Notes: a model not told the origin generated them from the sequence alone. A stretch of DNA of 64,000 bases from Acidobacteriota bacterium (GCA_003166795.1 PMUS01000097.1:5287-69286), one strand, 5' to 3'; counted from the first letter of the stretch, positions 1-8,580 are shown. Translations and numbers: made by a program.

Positions 1-1158
1 CCCGACAACGCCGAGCGCTTCGCCGAGTTCTCGCGCGTGGCGATTGAGTTCATGAAGCGCGTGTGGCTGCCGGACGTGATTCATTGCCACGACTGGCAGT
101 CGGCGCTGGTGCCGCTGCTGCTGCGGACGCAGCACCAGGCCGATCCCGTGGTGCGGTCACTGCCGGTGATCCTCACGATTCACAATCTGGGCTATCAGGG
201 ATTGTTTCCGCAAACGGCGATGAAGAGTATCGGCCTGCCCGATACTTTGTTCACCATGGACGCGCTCGAATTCTATGGCAAGGTGAACTTCCTGAAGGGC
301 GGCCTGATCTTCGCGGATTACCTGACCACCGTGAGCCGGCGATACGCGAAGGAAATTCAGACGCCGGAATACGGATGGGGGCTCGAGGGAGTGATCCGCA
401 ACCGCGGCGACCGGCTGGTCGGCATCCTGAATGGCGTGGACTACGGAGTGTGGAGCCCCGAAGTGGACACGCTGATCGCACAGAACTATTCGGCGCAAAA
501 TCTCGAGGGCAAGAAGGCCTGCAAGAAGGACCTTCTCGCGTGGTTCCGGCTGCCGGAGGAAAATCTGGACGTGCCGCTGATCGGCATCGTCTCGCGATTC
601 GCGGATCAGAAAGGCTTCGATCTGATCGCGCAGATTGCCGGAGAGCTGATGCAGGAGAATCTCGCCATTGTCGCGCTGGGCACCGGCCAGCCGGAATATG
701 AGAAGCTGTTCAAAGGGCTTGCGGACAAATATTCGGGTCGCGTGAGCGTGAAAATCGGGTACGATAACACGCTCGCCCACAAGATCGAGGCGGGTGCGGA
801 CATGTTCCTGATGCCGAGCCGCTACGAGCCGTGTGGGTTGAACCAGATTTACAGCCTGCGGTACGGCACCGTTCCGGTGGTTCGCGCAACCGGCGGCCTG
901 GACGATACGATTCAGAATTTCGGGCCGAAGGCGCAGCAGGGAACAGGTTTCAAGTTCGACGAGTACGACGGGGAAGCGCTGCTCGGATGCATTCGCGCGG
1001 CGCTGAAGGCGTACCGGGAACCGAAGGTGTGGCACGCCATACAGGCGAACGGCATGGCCAAGGATTTTTCGTGGAAAGCCTCGGCAGCCGCGTATGTCAC
1101 GCTGTATGAAGCCGCTAAAAGGGCTCGAATCCCGCGGGTTGCTGGATCATCTAAATAG
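1..1158 (+). CDS. glgA: glycogen synthase (GT5), 5'-truncated by window edge
   Basis: This is the C-terminal 385 residues of an ADP-glucose-dependent glycogen synthase, which extends alpha-1,4-glucan chains in the cytoplasm. The reading frame is open from base 1, beginning PDNAERFAEFSR, so the true start lies upstream. Visible family motifs are VIHCHDWQS and TIHNLGYQG in the N-terminal GT-B lobe, and EPCGLNQIYSLRYGTVPVV around visible residue 276, which holds the catalytic Glu region and the nucleotide-sugar binding segment. GGLDDT follows directly. The end of the family is intact (stop TAG at 1156-1158). trxA follows 50 bases downstream and may or may not share its transcript. The only other glycogen gene seen is the GAF-phosphorylase at 40.3-43.0 kb, so glycogen genes are not clustered here. 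Confidence 0.95.
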   Translation, partial: PDNAERFAEFSRVAIEFMKRVWLPDVIHCHDWQSALVPLLLRTQHQADPVVRSLPVILTIHNLGYQGLFPQTAMKSIGLPDTLFTMDALEFYGKVNFLKGGLIFADYLTTVSRRYAKEIQTPEYGWGLEGVIRNRGDRLVGILNGVDYGVWSPEVDTLIAQNYSAQNLEGKKACKKDLLAWFRLPEENLDVPLIGIVSRFADQKGFDLIAQIAGELMQENLAIVALGTGQPEYEKLFKGLADKYSGRVSVKIGYDNTLAHKIEAGADMFLMPSRYEPCGLNQIYSLRYGTVPVVRATGGLDDTIQNFGPKAQQGTGFKFDEYDGEALLGCIRAALKAYREPKVWHAIQANGMAKDFSWKASAAAYVTLYEAAKRARIPRVAGSSK

Positions 1159-1208
1159 GGGCGCGTGGAACGGCTGTTTGCCGTGAAAACCCGCCACAAG
1201 AGGAAACC

Positions 1209-1547
1209 ATGTCAGACATTCTTCAAGCGGTAACGGACGCGAGCTTTGAAGCCGACGTAATCGAAGCCAGCAAGACCCAGCCAGTAATGGTGGATTTCTG
1301 GGCCGACTGGTGCCGTCCATGCCACATGCTGACGCCCACGGTCGAGGAGATCGCACGGGAACACGCGGGCAAGATCAAGGTTGTGAAGCTCAACGTGGAC
1401 GAGAACATGAACGTACCTGGGAAATTCAGCATCCGCGGTATCCCCACGCTGCTGGTCTTCAAGGGCGGGCAGGTAGCCGATCAGATCGTCGGCGCCGTGC
1501 CGAAAGAGCAGATCGTCAAGGTCCTCGAGCGCCACATTACCTCCTAG
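1209..1547 (+). CDS. trxA: thioredoxin with WCRPC active site
   Basis: A 112-residue single-domain thioredoxin, the normal family length, and a cytoplasmic disulfide reductant. The active-site stretch reads FWADWCRPCHMLTP, so the usual WCGPC is WCRPC; both redox cysteines are present. The cis-proline loop (RGIPTLLVFKGG) is intact. The ATG at 1209 has a purine-rich AAGAGGAAACC just upstream. The Gly-to-Arg change between the two cysteines would be expected to shift redox potential or partner choice, but this cannot be decided from sequence. It lies between glgA and the CWC protein with no obvious functional link. Confidence 0.93.
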   Translation: MSDILQAVTDASFEADVIEASKTQPVMVDFWADWCRPCHMLTPTVEEIAREHAGKIKVVKLNVDENMNVPGKFSIRGIPTLLVFKGGQVADQIVGAVPKEQIVKVLERHITS

Positions 1548-1676
1548 GCGTGTCCCCACTCGATTTTGATTTTGGAATCGCGGCTGTCGAGCCTGTCGTC
1601 GGCTGAATGGCGCGCGCAGGCGGGCACCCGACGTGGGGGGCAGGCGCTGGCGCAGGCAATGAAAGGGGCGATTGCT

Positions 1677-1940
1677 GTGAATACCGGCGAGCCCAAGGCG
1701 CCCCCGGCAGGGGACAGCACGAATCAGAAGAGCTGCCCGGTCTGCAGCGCGAGCTTCGGATGCATGGCTGCAATGCAATCCTGCTGGTGCGCGGAACTCA
1801 GGCTCAGCAGCGAGGCGCTCGCCGATCTGCGATCGCGCTTCGCCGATTGCCTGTGTCCGCGTTGCTTGGCTCTTGCCGTTGCCGAACGCGGTGTCCGGCA
1901 AGACGGCGCGAAGAATCCCACCGAAAAGACCGCGATTTAA
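1677..1940 (+). CDS. cysteine-rich CWC family small protein
   Basis: A short cysteine-rich protein of about 87 residues. The cysteine pattern is CPVC, then FGC-x6-CWC, then DCLCPRCL, which matches the cysteine-rich CWC family; this suggests metal binding but the role of the family is unknown to me. I prefer the GTG at 1677 because GAAAGGGG sits about eight bases before it; an in-frame ATG at 1659 is an alternative and would add six residues. The frame overlaps nothing; tag begins 23 bases after its stop. No membrane segment or signal peptide is seen. Confidence 0.7.
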   Translation: MNTGEPKAPPAGDSTNQKSCPVCSASFGCMAAMQSCWCAELRLSSEALADLRSRFADCLCPRCLALAVAERGVRQDGAKNPTEKTAI

Positions 1941-1963
1941 ATTTCGAAAGGCGCATCCCCACC

Positions 1964-2554
1964 GTGAATCAGAATGTAAACGACGGCCGGCGGCGGTGCC
2001 ATTGGGCTCAGAGCGCGCTCATGATTGAATATCACGACGGGGAATGGGGCGTGCCGCTCCGCGATGATCGCGGCTTGTTCGAGTTTCTGATTCTTGAGGG
2101 TGCGCAGGCTGGATTGAGCTGGGAGACGATCCTCCGGAAGCGCGAAAATTATCGTCGCGCCTTCGACGGGTTCGATGCGGCGAAAATAGCGCGCTACGAC
2201 AAAAGAAAGGTTCGCAAGCTGCTTGCCGATGCCGGGATCGTTCGCAATCGGTTAAAGGTTGCGGCTTCAATCACGAATGCGGTGGCGTTTCTGGCCGTCC
2301 AGAAAGAGTTCGGCGGATTCGACCGGTACGTTTGGTCGTTCGTCGGGGGGAAGCCTAGGAAGAATTCCTGGCGGAAATCACGGGAGGTCCCCTGCCGCTC
2401 GCAGGAATCGGACGCGCTGAGCGCGGACCTGAAGAAGCGCGGATTTCGCTTCGTAGGCACTACGATCTGCTACGCGTTCATGCAGGCTGTCGGGATGGTT
2501 AACGACCACACCATCGGCTGTTTTCGGCGCGGAGCGACTGACGGCGCGAAGTAA
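1964..2554 (+). CDS. tag: DNA-3-methyladenine glycosylase I
   Basis: A 196-residue Tag-type base excision glycosylase that removes 3-methyladenine from alkylated DNA. The zinc ligands of the E. coli enzyme have clear counterparts: Cys in RCHWA, His in IEYHDGEWG, and the C-terminal pair in NDHTIGCF. The core motifs LILEGAQAGLSWETILRKR (substrate pocket) and RFVGTTICYAFMQAVGMVNDH are present. The start is placed at GTG 1964, giving NQNVNDGRRRCHWA; the same frame is open further upstream but that part has no family similarity and overlaps the CWC gene. A GAAAGG lies 12 bases before the start. Confidence 0.92.
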   Translation: MNQNVNDGRRRCHWAQSALMIEYHDGEWGVPLRDDRGLFEFLILEGAQAGLSWETILRKRENYRRAFDGFDAAKIARYDKRKVRKLLADAGIVRNRLKVAASITNAVAFLAVQKEFGGFDRYVWSFVGGKPRKNSWRKSREVPCRSQESDALSADLKKRGFRFVGTTICYAFMQAVGMVNDHTIGCFRRGATDGAK

Positions 2555-2605
2555 TCGTCGCACGCCACCGATGCCTCGTTGGGGCTTTGGTTGCTGCGTT
2601 CCCTC

Positions 2606-2634
2606 TTGACAACCGGAGAGGGAGCAGCCATGTT
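2606..2634 (+). promoter_or_regulatory. possible sigma-70 type promoter for the DHH gene
   Basis: An exact TTGACA hexamer at 2606-2611 is followed 17 bases later by CATGTT, a weak -10. The spacing is ideal and the site lies 60-90 bases before the TTG start of the DHH gene. The -10 is poor, so confidence is low. Confidence 0.3.
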
Positions 2635-2694
2635 AGTTGACTTTACTCTCGGGGCGACGGCGCTCCGGAGGCTTGCGCGCAACGGGAGAGCGAC

Positions 2695-3648
2695 TTGAAG
2701 GTTCGCGTCTGTTTCCACGACAAATGTTTTGATGGGGCGTCGTCCGCGGCGATCTTTTCGCGTTTTTACCATGAGCGCATCGATCCCAGCGCCGAATTTC
2801 TCTACACCGGGATGACGCACAAGGCGTCGGCGCCGTTCGAGGACGGCACATTTGATGGCGACGAAAACGCGATCGTGGACTTCAAGTATTCGAGCTCGCC
2901 GGCTCTGACGTGGTGGTTCGATCATCACCAGAGCGCGTTCCTGAAGCCGGAAGACGCCGAGCATTTCAGGCACGACCATTCGGGAAAGAAATTTTACGAT
3001 CCCACCTACAAATCCTGCACGAAATTGCTCGCTGACATCGCTTCGGAAAAATTTGGATTCGACGCCAAGCCCCTCGCGGATTTGATTAAATGGGGCGACA
3101 TCATTGATGGCGCGCAGTTCGCCTCGCCCGAGGAGGCTGTGGGACTCACCGAGCCTGCCACCCAGCTCGCGTTGGTGATCGAGGCCGCGCCGGAGCCGTA
3201 CCTGGTCCCGCGGCTGATTCCGGATCTGGCTGAGCTGCCGCTGGCCGAAATCGTGCAACTGCCGCTGGTGAAGAAGCACCTCGGTCCATTGCTCGAGCGG
3301 CACCGGCGGTCCATTGACATCATGCGGGAGCGGGCCGATTTTCGCGGCGGCGTGATTTATTTCGACGTGAGCGATCTCGATCTCGAGGGCTACAACAAGT
3401 TCGTGCCGTACTTCCTGTATCCTGACGCGCTTTATTCGGTGGGCGTAAGCGCCTCGCCGGCGCGCGCAAAGGTTTCCGTGGGTACGAATCCGTGGAAGGA
3501 TATTCCGCCGGACGTCAATCTGGCGTCATTGTGCGAAAAATACGGCGGCGGCGGGCACGCCCGCGTAGCCGCCATTTCGCTGGGTCCGGGCGATTTGGTC
3601 CGAGCGCGCCAGGTGGCGAAGGAAATTGCCGCTTCGTTGCGCCGCTGA
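2695..3648 (+). CDS. DHH/DHHA1 family phosphoesterase
   Basis: A 317-residue cytoplasmic protein of the DHH phosphoesterase superfamily. Metal-binding motifs are visible in order: HDKCFDGASSAA near the N-terminus (the DxDG-type motif in variant form), IVDFKYS, the signature WWFDHHQSAF, and IKWGDIIDGA. The C-terminal DHHA1 glycine-rich motif is KYGGGGHARVAA. Family members include RecJ, NrnA-type nanoRNases and cyclic-dinucleotide phosphodiesterases; nothing in the sequence fixes the substrate. The start is a TTG at 2695 preceded by GGGAGAG. It stands alone between tag and tRNA-Lys. Confidence 0.8.
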   Translation: MKVRVCFHDKCFDGASSAAIFSRFYHERIDPSAEFLYTGMTHKASAPFEDGTFDGDENAIVDFKYSSSPALTWWFDHHQSAFLKPEDAEHFRHDHSGKKFYDPTYKSCTKLLADIASEKFGFDAKPLADLIKWGDIIDGAQFASPEEAVGLTEPATQLALVIEAAPEPYLVPRLIPDLAELPLAEIVQLPLVKKHLGPLLERHRRSIDIMRERADFRGGVIYFDVSDLDLEGYNKFVPYFLYPDALYSVGVSASPARAKVSVGTNPWKDIPPDVNLASLCEKYGGGGHARVAAISLGPGDLVRARQVAKEIAASLRR

Positions 3649-3714
3649 CTGCGGTTTGGGCTGTTTCCCGCCGCGTGGGGAACGATATTCACCGTGTTAG
3701 AATAACAGTTTGCT

Positions 3715-3789
<75 letters not shown>

Positions 3790-4026
3790 CTTCTCTTCGG
3801 TAAGCAAGCCCCTCAGGTTTTGGTCATTGCGTGCGAGCCGCGTCCCGAAGCCGAAATAAAGACTCCCCTGGGGACAATTGCCTTCAATCGGGCAGGTATC
3901 GCATGAAAAGCCTTAATTCGAAAGTGTTCACAACGTGACAGACGAACAGCGCTCCTCCGGCTAGTCTGTGGCTCGGAAACACATGGTCGCGGCTCTTTTC
4001 GCGGTCAGACAGAAGGAGATAAGGAC

Positions 4027-4179
4027 ATGCTTGGGATAATCGCCGCAGTTTTGATCGTTCTCTGGTTGCTCGGGTTTTTCGCGTTTCACATAACCGGTGC
4101 TTTTATTCATGTCGCCCTTGTTTTAGGGCTGATATTGCTCGTGCTGCATTTCGTGAGAGGCAGCGCAGCAAGCGCCTAG
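4027..4179 (+). CDS. lmo0937-type small membrane protein
   Basis: A 50-residue, almost wholly hydrophobic protein starting MLGIIAAVLIVLWLLGFF, with two predicted transmembrane helices and the HITGAFIHVALVLGLI segment typical of the lmo0937/DUF5670 family. A strong ribosome site AGAAGGAGATAAGG lies directly before the ATG. Members are widespread in stress-linked gene neighbourhoods, but the function is unknown. It opens a run of tiny membrane-protein genes extending to 6.16 kb. Confidence 0.75.
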   Translation: MLGIIAAVLIVLWLLGFFAFHITGAFIHVALVLGLILLVLHFVRGSAASA

Positions 4180-4244
4180 ACCGCTGGTGAACAAGCCGAG
4201 CTCCCGGGCGAAAGCGGCCACGGTTGGCTCGAAACGGAGTTGTC

Positions 4245-4418
4245 ATGTCTTTCGGAATTTACGCGACCGGGTTTGCAATCGTCATCGGCGGACTGATTTA
4301 CGCGGCGTACCTGATGCACATGCCCGCTCACTGGATCGCGGTGGGCGCGATCGTACTTTTGGGGCTCGGGATACTGAAAGCTGTAAAGGCGACGCGTCAG
4401 AAAGATCCTGTGGGATAG
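4245..4418 (+). CDS. 57-residue membrane protein, copy 1 of a duplicated pair
   Basis: A 57-residue protein with two hydrophobic helices separated by LMHMPAHW and a basic tail KAVKATRQKD. It is a clear paralogue of the gene at 5986-6159: same length, about 80 percent identical by eye, and similar at DNA level. ATG 4245 has AACGGAG upstream; a TTG at 4224 in the same frame is less likely. Function unknown; inner-membrane location inferred from hydrophobicity. Confidence 0.65.
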   Translation: MSFGIYATGFAIVIGGLIYAAYLMHMPAHWIAVGAIVLLGLGILKAVKATRQKDPVG

Positions 4419-4702
4419 CAGATTTGGCAGAGGGCCTTAGTCCGGAAGTTTCGGGACAAGTCCTGGCACGCTCACAACTTCACCTACTTAAGGCAGCTTT
4501 TCGCGTGTTCCGCATCAGCCCCCTACCGTTAATCTACCCGCTTTCCTAGCGGCACTCTAAGGTCCTTTCTGTAGCGACGCCCGGTCTATTGGGTATGGTC
4601 GTCCGCCAGCCGCTAGAGCAGGATCGTTGCGCAATAACGGCCACCGGTTCGGAATCGGTCATCAAGAAGAAGTAAACGAAGCGGAACGAAAGAGGAAATC
4701 AT

Positions 4703-5533
4703 ATGGCTAGCGTTGCGTACTCAACGAATCATTACCCCGAGACCTCGGTAAGAACCGACGAACATTCGTCTGGCGTTACCTGGTCTGCAATTACAGCTGG
4801 AGCATTTTCTACCGCGGCGCTGTCCCTAATATTGCTGGCGTTGGGCACAGGGATAGGCTTGTCCGCGATATCACCGTGGACGAACGCGGGACTATCTTCG
4901 TCCGGTGTCGGCATGGCCGCGATTATCTGGCTGATTGTGGTTCAGATAATTGCTTCGGCAATTGGAGGCTATCTCGCGGGAAGGCTTCGCGTGAAATGGG
5001 TTGCCGTTCACACCCACGAAGTGTTCTTCCGCGATACCGCGCATGGATTCCTGGTGTGGGCGGTGGGGCTGGTAATTTCGGCCGTATTCTTCGCCGCGCT
5101 GACCGCAGCAATGGCAACCGGGGCGGCGCGGAACACGCCGAGCTATTCGACTGAAGGCGCAGCGCCGAGCGCGAATGGGTACTTTGTCGATACCTTGTTT
5201 CGGACGGACCATCCGAGCACAGATCAAAATGACTCGGCAGTGCGCGCCGAAGCCGGCGTCATTCTTGCCCACGCGCTTCGCCAGTCCGATTTGTCCGTGC
5301 AGGACAAGGCGTATCTCGCCCAGTTGGTTGCCGCAAGAACAGGTCTTAGCCAACCGGAGGCCGACCAGCGGGTGTCCGACACGGTTGCGGCCGCGACTCA
5401 AGCGGCTGACAACGCACGCAAGGCCGTGGCCCACATGCTGTACTGGCTTTTCGTGGCGCTCTTGATAGGAGCGTTTTGCGCCAGCTTTGCCGCGACGATC
5501 GGCGGAAGACAGCGCGATCACGTCCTGATTTAG
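4703..5533 (+). CDS. four-helix membrane protein of unknown function
   Basis: A 276-residue integral membrane protein. Hydrophobic segments lie at roughly residues 27-53, 70-93, 114-136 and 245-265; the stretch 140-240 is a hydrophilic, helical, probably periplasmic or cytoplasmic domain (SDLSVQDKAYLAQLVAARTG). A small-residue-rich segment AIGGYLAGRLRVKW follows the second helix. The ATG at 4703 is preceded by AGAGGAAATCAT. Similar proteins accompany small stress-type membrane proteins in soil bacteria, sometimes labelled PhnA-like, a name I would not trust for function. The 284 bases before it contain nothing I can identify. Confidence 0.75.
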   Translation: MASVAYSTNHYPETSVRTDEHSSGVTWSAITAGAFSTAALSLILLALGTGIGLSAISPWTNAGLSSSGVGMAAIIWLIVVQIIASAIGGYLAGRLRVKWVAVHTHEVFFRDTAHGFLVWAVGLVISAVFFAALTAAMATGAARNTPSYSTEGAAPSANGYFVDTLFRTDHPSTDQNDSAVRAEAGVILAHALRQSDLSVQDKAYLAQLVAARTGLSQPEADQRVSDTVAAATQAADNARKAVAHMLYWLFVALLIGAFCASFAATIGGRQRDHVLI

Positions 5534-5593
5534 GGTGGCCCGATTCCCGAAGTCAAATGATGGAGAGCGGTTTGCACAAAATGGAGGCTCACG

Positions 5594-5671
5594 ATGCGTT
5601 CGATTTTACTGTTGTTGTTAGGCGTGCCGATACCGTTCATCATCTTGATCGGGCTCTTTAGCCACTTTTAG
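5594..5671 (+). CDS. 25-residue hydrophobic micropeptide
   Basis: A possible 25-residue protein beginning MRSILLLLLGVPIPFIILIG, essentially one transmembrane helix. Its ATG has a good GGAGG six bases upstream. It lies between two other small membrane-protein genes on the same strand, which supports it as real. Homologous micropeptides of the same pattern (helix with a GVPIP turn) are familiar from soil bacteria, but I know of no function. Confidence is limited by its length. Confidence 0.5.
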   Translation: MRSILLLLLGVPIPFIILIGLFSHF

Positions 5672-5791
5672 TGCGCGATCTAGGCCGGCGAGCGGATTTT
5701 TCCGTGTTACTTCCTGTGTCGGACGTGAATCTAAGTTTCGGTCGGTAGGCGCAGAGGGCGAATATCGGTTCCGCCCGGCGAGGAAAGATAA

Positions 5792-5944
5792 ATGAGAACA
5801 CTCCTGATCGTTTTGTTGGTCTTGCTTGTGCTCGGTGCGCTGCCGACTTGGCCGTATAGCATGCACTGGGGATATTATCCCAGCGGCGGATTGGGTCTTT
5901 TGTTGCTGATTCTTCTTGTCCTGGTCATCGCTGACAGGGGTTGA
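5792..5944 (+). CDS. DUF3309-type small membrane protein
   Basis: A 50-residue protein starting MRTLLIVLLVLLVLGALPTW, then YPSGGLGLLLLILLVLVI. The two leucine-rich helices joined by a turn with a LPTWP motif and PSGGLGL match the DUF3309 family. AGGAAAG precedes the ATG. A related but distinct gene is on the minus strand at 57751-57906. Function unknown. Confidence 0.7.
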   Translation: MRTLLIVLLVLLVLGALPTWPYSMHWGYYPSGGLGLLLLILLVLVIADRG

Positions 5945-5985
5945 ATCGCGGATTCGTATCTCAATTCTCGCCGGCGGGAGTTTTT

Positions 5986-6159
5986 ATGTCCTTCGGGCTA
6001 TACGCGATCGGTTTCGCAATCGTTATCGGCGGCCTGATTTACGCTGCGTATTTGGTGCATATGCCCGCGCACTGGATTGCAGCGGGCGCGATCGTCCTTG
6101 TGGGACTGGGAATACTCAAGGGTGTAAAGGCGACGCGTCAGGAGGATTCAGTGGCGTAA
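5986..6159 (+). CDS. 57-residue membrane protein, copy 2 of a duplicated pair
   Basis: A paralogue of the gene at 4245-4418 (MSFGLYAIGFAIVIGGLIYA). The central segments MPAHWIA and KATRQ are identical and most changes are conservative. GGGAG lies five bases before the ATG, fixing the start. Its stop lies 47 bases from the end of the convergent phosphatase gene. Confidence 0.65.
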   Translation: MSFGLYAIGFAIVIGGLIYAAYLVHMPAHWIAAGAIVLVGLGILKGVKATRQEDSVA

Positions 6160-6206
6160 CCGGTTCGATATTGGGCTGCAAGTTCGGCGCCTCCTGGCTC
6201 AGGGGT

Positions 6207-7148
6207 TCAGGCGCGCCAGCGGCGGCCCAGGGCCGGAATGATCGCGCCGCCGACGTTTGGCAGGCTGAAGTCCGGAAGCGGCGGGCGTTCGGCCCGGGGA
6301 TTGATCCCGCGAATCATAGAGCCGAGAAGGCGCATGGTAGCCGCGAACTTTTCTTTGAACGAATGGCGCGGCTGGCGTCCGTTGGCGCGAACTACGAGCA
6401 CCGTCACGTCGTCTTCGGATAGATTCTCCGGGTAGCGCTCCTCAATTTCTTTCAGCAGCGTTTCGATCAGCTTTTGCGGCTCTACTTCACCAAGAAGGCT
6501 CAAAATCCGCAGCACGCCGGCCTCGCCGAGCATCTCTCCATCCGCGTCGCGGGATTCAATTAGCGCATCGGTGTAGCTGAGCAGGCAATCGCCGGCTTCC
6601 AACTCGACGTCGAATTCCTCGTATTCCGTCAGGTCCATGATGCCCAGGGGCATGTTGCTGAACGTATGCTTGTCGTCCGCGCCATCCTGGCCCAGCAAAG
6701 TCCATTGCTTTTTCTCGGCGCGATACAGAACCGGCCGCGGATGGCCCGCATTGGAAACGAGCAGCCGCCGGCTGGGAGCGAAGAACGTGGTGACGACCGC
6801 CGTCGCGAAACTCCCTGTCCGCGACAAGGCAACGAACTGCTGGTTGAGCAGGCGCACAAATTCTTTTTGATCCAGACGATTCACGAACCGCCGCATAAGC
6901 GTGCGCAAATCCGCCGCGGTTGATGCGACGGAGGTTCCATGTCCGGAGACATCCGCCAGCAGCAGGCGGCTGATTCGTCCGGTGGCGCAGCTCGATGCGT
7001 AGTAGACGTCCCCGCCGCGCTGGGCCTGGCCGAAGGGTTTGCTGTAAACCCAAGCGTCCAGTCCTCCCATTTCAATGCCGCGCGCGGTGAGCTGGCTGTC
7101 ACCCCAGACTTCCATGCAGGTCATGTGTTGCGTTTGCGGTTCGCTCAC
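6207..7148 (-). CDS. SpoIIE/PP2C-type serine phosphatase
   Basis: A 313-residue cytoplasmic protein phosphatase of the SpoIIE/RsbU type, expected to dephosphorylate an anti-anti-sigma-like protein or another phosphoprotein. Motifs in order: GGDVYY (metal Asp), LLLADVSGHG, GSFATAVVTTFF, NAGHPRPVLY, GDCLLSYTDALIESRD and the metal-binding SEDDVTVLVVR. No receiver, PAS or membrane domain is attached, so its input must come from a partner. The frame is open 144 bases further upstream, but the family-like sequence starts with SEPQTQHMTCMEVWG, so GTG 7148 is chosen. A TATAAT lies six bases before it, so the message may be leaderless. Confidence 0.85.
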   Translation of the reverse strand: MSEPQTQHMTCMEVWGDSQLTARGIEMGGLDAWVYSKPFGQAQRGGDVYYASSCATGRISRLLLADVSGHGTSVASTAADLRTLMRRFVNRLDQKEFVRLLNQQFVALSRTGSFATAVVTTFFAPSRRLLVSNAGHPRPVLYRAEKKQWTLLGQDGADDKHTFSNMPLGIMDLTEYEEFDVELEAGDCLLSYTDALIESRDADGEMLGEAGVLRILSLLGEVEPQKLIETLLKEIEERYPENLSEDDVTVLVVRANGRQPRHSFKEKFAATMRLLGSMIRGINPRAERPPLPDFSLPNVGGAIIPALGRRWRA

Positions 7149-7154
7149 GAGTTC

Positions 7155-7160
7155 ATTATA
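7155..7160 (-). promoter_or_regulatory. -10 box immediately before phosphatase start
   Basis: On the minus strand a perfect TATAAT occupies 7160-7155, and the GTG start is at 7148. A transcript starting the usual 6-7 bases after this box would begin at or next to the GTG, with no room for a ribosome site. No convincing -35 is seen. Confidence 0.45.
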
Positions 7161-7257
7161 CCGGGGGAAATGGTGGGGAGGATGATCGATTGTCCGGTGC
7201 TCGGACCTTCGACCGATGGCGCGATCTGAGCCAAGAATCATCGCGCGCATTCGATTT

Positions 7258-8580
7258 CTACGAAGCTGATTCCGTGACTGGCTGCGGGACATCCGTTGCG
7301 GGCGCGTCCGCCGCAGGGCCGCTCCTGCGAACGGTGGCGACGAGCATCAGAATGTTGCTCAACAGAATTACCGAGAAAGCGAGGCCGGGTAGAAAACTGA
7401 AGCTCGCGCCCTTTGCGTCAACGATTTCGAAGGCCAGGACCGCCGTGATGAGTCCGCGGGGCACGAGCAAACTGATGGTTTCGATGTCCAGCGGATCGAC
7501 ATCTTTCATGGCGACGCGGCTGACCTGCGCCGAAATCCATCGCGCGATAAAGATGGCCGCCACAATCCCCGCGGCCGGAAGAGCGGCGGCGCGGAGCCCG
7601 GAGAACTTCACGATCAGGCCGAGCAGGACGAAGAAAAACGTGCGCACGAGAAATGCCAGTTCGGAATGGAACATGAGCAGCTGGCGGTGAGTGTTGCCGG
7701 ATTTTGGCGCGACCCACCAGGCGAATTCGAATTCGGCTCTTGTCTTGCCGGGAAGGTTCGCCAGGGTGGCCCCAAACGCGATTACCGCGAAAAGATTACT
7801 GCCCCCCACTAAATCGGAGATGGAATAGACGAGCAAAACGGCGGCGAACGTGAGCACCTGCCAGAAACGCTCTTCCGAAATCAGCGGAAGCAGCCGGGAC
7901 CACAGAAACCCAACCGCCAGGGCCAGTGCTATAGAGATCAACACACGCAGGAGAAAGCCTTCCACGACGCCGGCGGCCAACGACGATTTCGTGCCCTGGG
8001 CGGCGGCATGCCGCATCAGCAGGGACGTAACATTCGACTGATTTCCCTCGTGTGGGGTCGAGGTGAAATCGAGGACCGCGCCCACTCCGAGGACGCCGAG
8101 CGCGTCGCTCAGGGCGCCTTCGACGACTAGCGTGGTCTTCAGCGCGGTGGTGAGATTCATCTGTTGCAGCACGGGCAGCATCACCGAACTACTGACGCAC
8201 GCAAACGCCGCCGCCACCAGAAAAGCGTCCATTCGCGGCAGGTGAATCGCTGCGATCAGGAACTCGGCGATCGCCACGAGGGACAGGCCGTAGCTCAACA
8301 GGGCCAGCAGCACGCCGCCCGGAAAATGCCTCAGCGTGTTGCGAAACTCAAGGTCTAGCCCGGCCTCGAAAAGGATCAGGATCAGCGCGAGTGCGCCGAA
8401 TCCATGAGCGACGTACTCGAATTTCGCTGGGTTGAGGAGATGGAAGACGGGACCGAGCAACATCCCCGCGGCCATCAAGACCACTACGTCTGGCACGCGG
8501 GTCCATCCAGCCAGACGATTGGCAACAAAGGCGAGAACCACGATCCCGCCGAGCAAACCAAAAAATACGGTCAAGCTCAT
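7258..8580 (-). CDS. cation:proton antiporter (CPA family)
   Basis: A 440-residue inner-membrane monovalent cation/proton antiporter. The hydrophobicity pattern gives about 12 helices, with VPDVVVLMAAGMLLGPVF near the N-terminus, ILILFEAGLDL, the VEGALSDALGVLGVGAVLDF segment with the family acidic pair, and RGLITAVLAFEIV near the C-terminus. No C-terminal TrkA-N or TrkA-C regulatory domain is attached. Ion specificity (Na+ or K+) cannot be read from sequence. ATG 8580 is chosen; a TTG nine bases upstream is possible. The amidohydrolase upstream ends 58 bases away on the same strand. Confidence 0.87.
   Translation of the reverse strand: MSLTVFFGLLGGIVVLAFVANRLAGWTRVPDVVVLMAAGMLLGPVFHLLNPAKFEYVAHGFGALALILILFEAGLDLEFRNTLRHFPGGVLLALLSYGLSLVAIAEFLIAAIHLPRMDAFLVAAAFACVSSSVMLPVLQQMNLTTALKTTLVVEGALSDALGVLGVGAVLDFTSTPHEGNQSNVTSLLMRHAAAQGTKSSLAAGVVEGFLLRVLISIALALAVGFLWSRLLPLISEERFWQVLTFAAVLLVYSISDLVGGSNLFAVIAFGATLANLPGKTRAEFEFAWWVAPKSGNTHRQLLMFHSELAFLVRTFFFVLLGLIVKFSGLRAAALPAAGIVAAIFIARWISAQVSRVAMKDVDPLDIETISLLVPRGLITAVLAFEIVDAKGASFSFLPGLAFSVILLSNILMLVATVRRSGPAADAPATDVPQPVTESAS

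Noticed and set aside
1607-1963. Upstream part of the long frame containing tag, which could suggest an N-terminal fusion
   Set aside because: It overlaps the CWC gene in another frame, is Arg/Gly-rich with no motif, and tag has a normal start at 1964.
4699-4711. CATATGGCTAGC around the start of the 276-residue membrane protein resembles the NdeI-NheI junction of common expression vectors
   Set aside because: Only 12 bases match; the flanks are ordinary genomic sequence and the protein continues naturally, so vector contamination is not supported.
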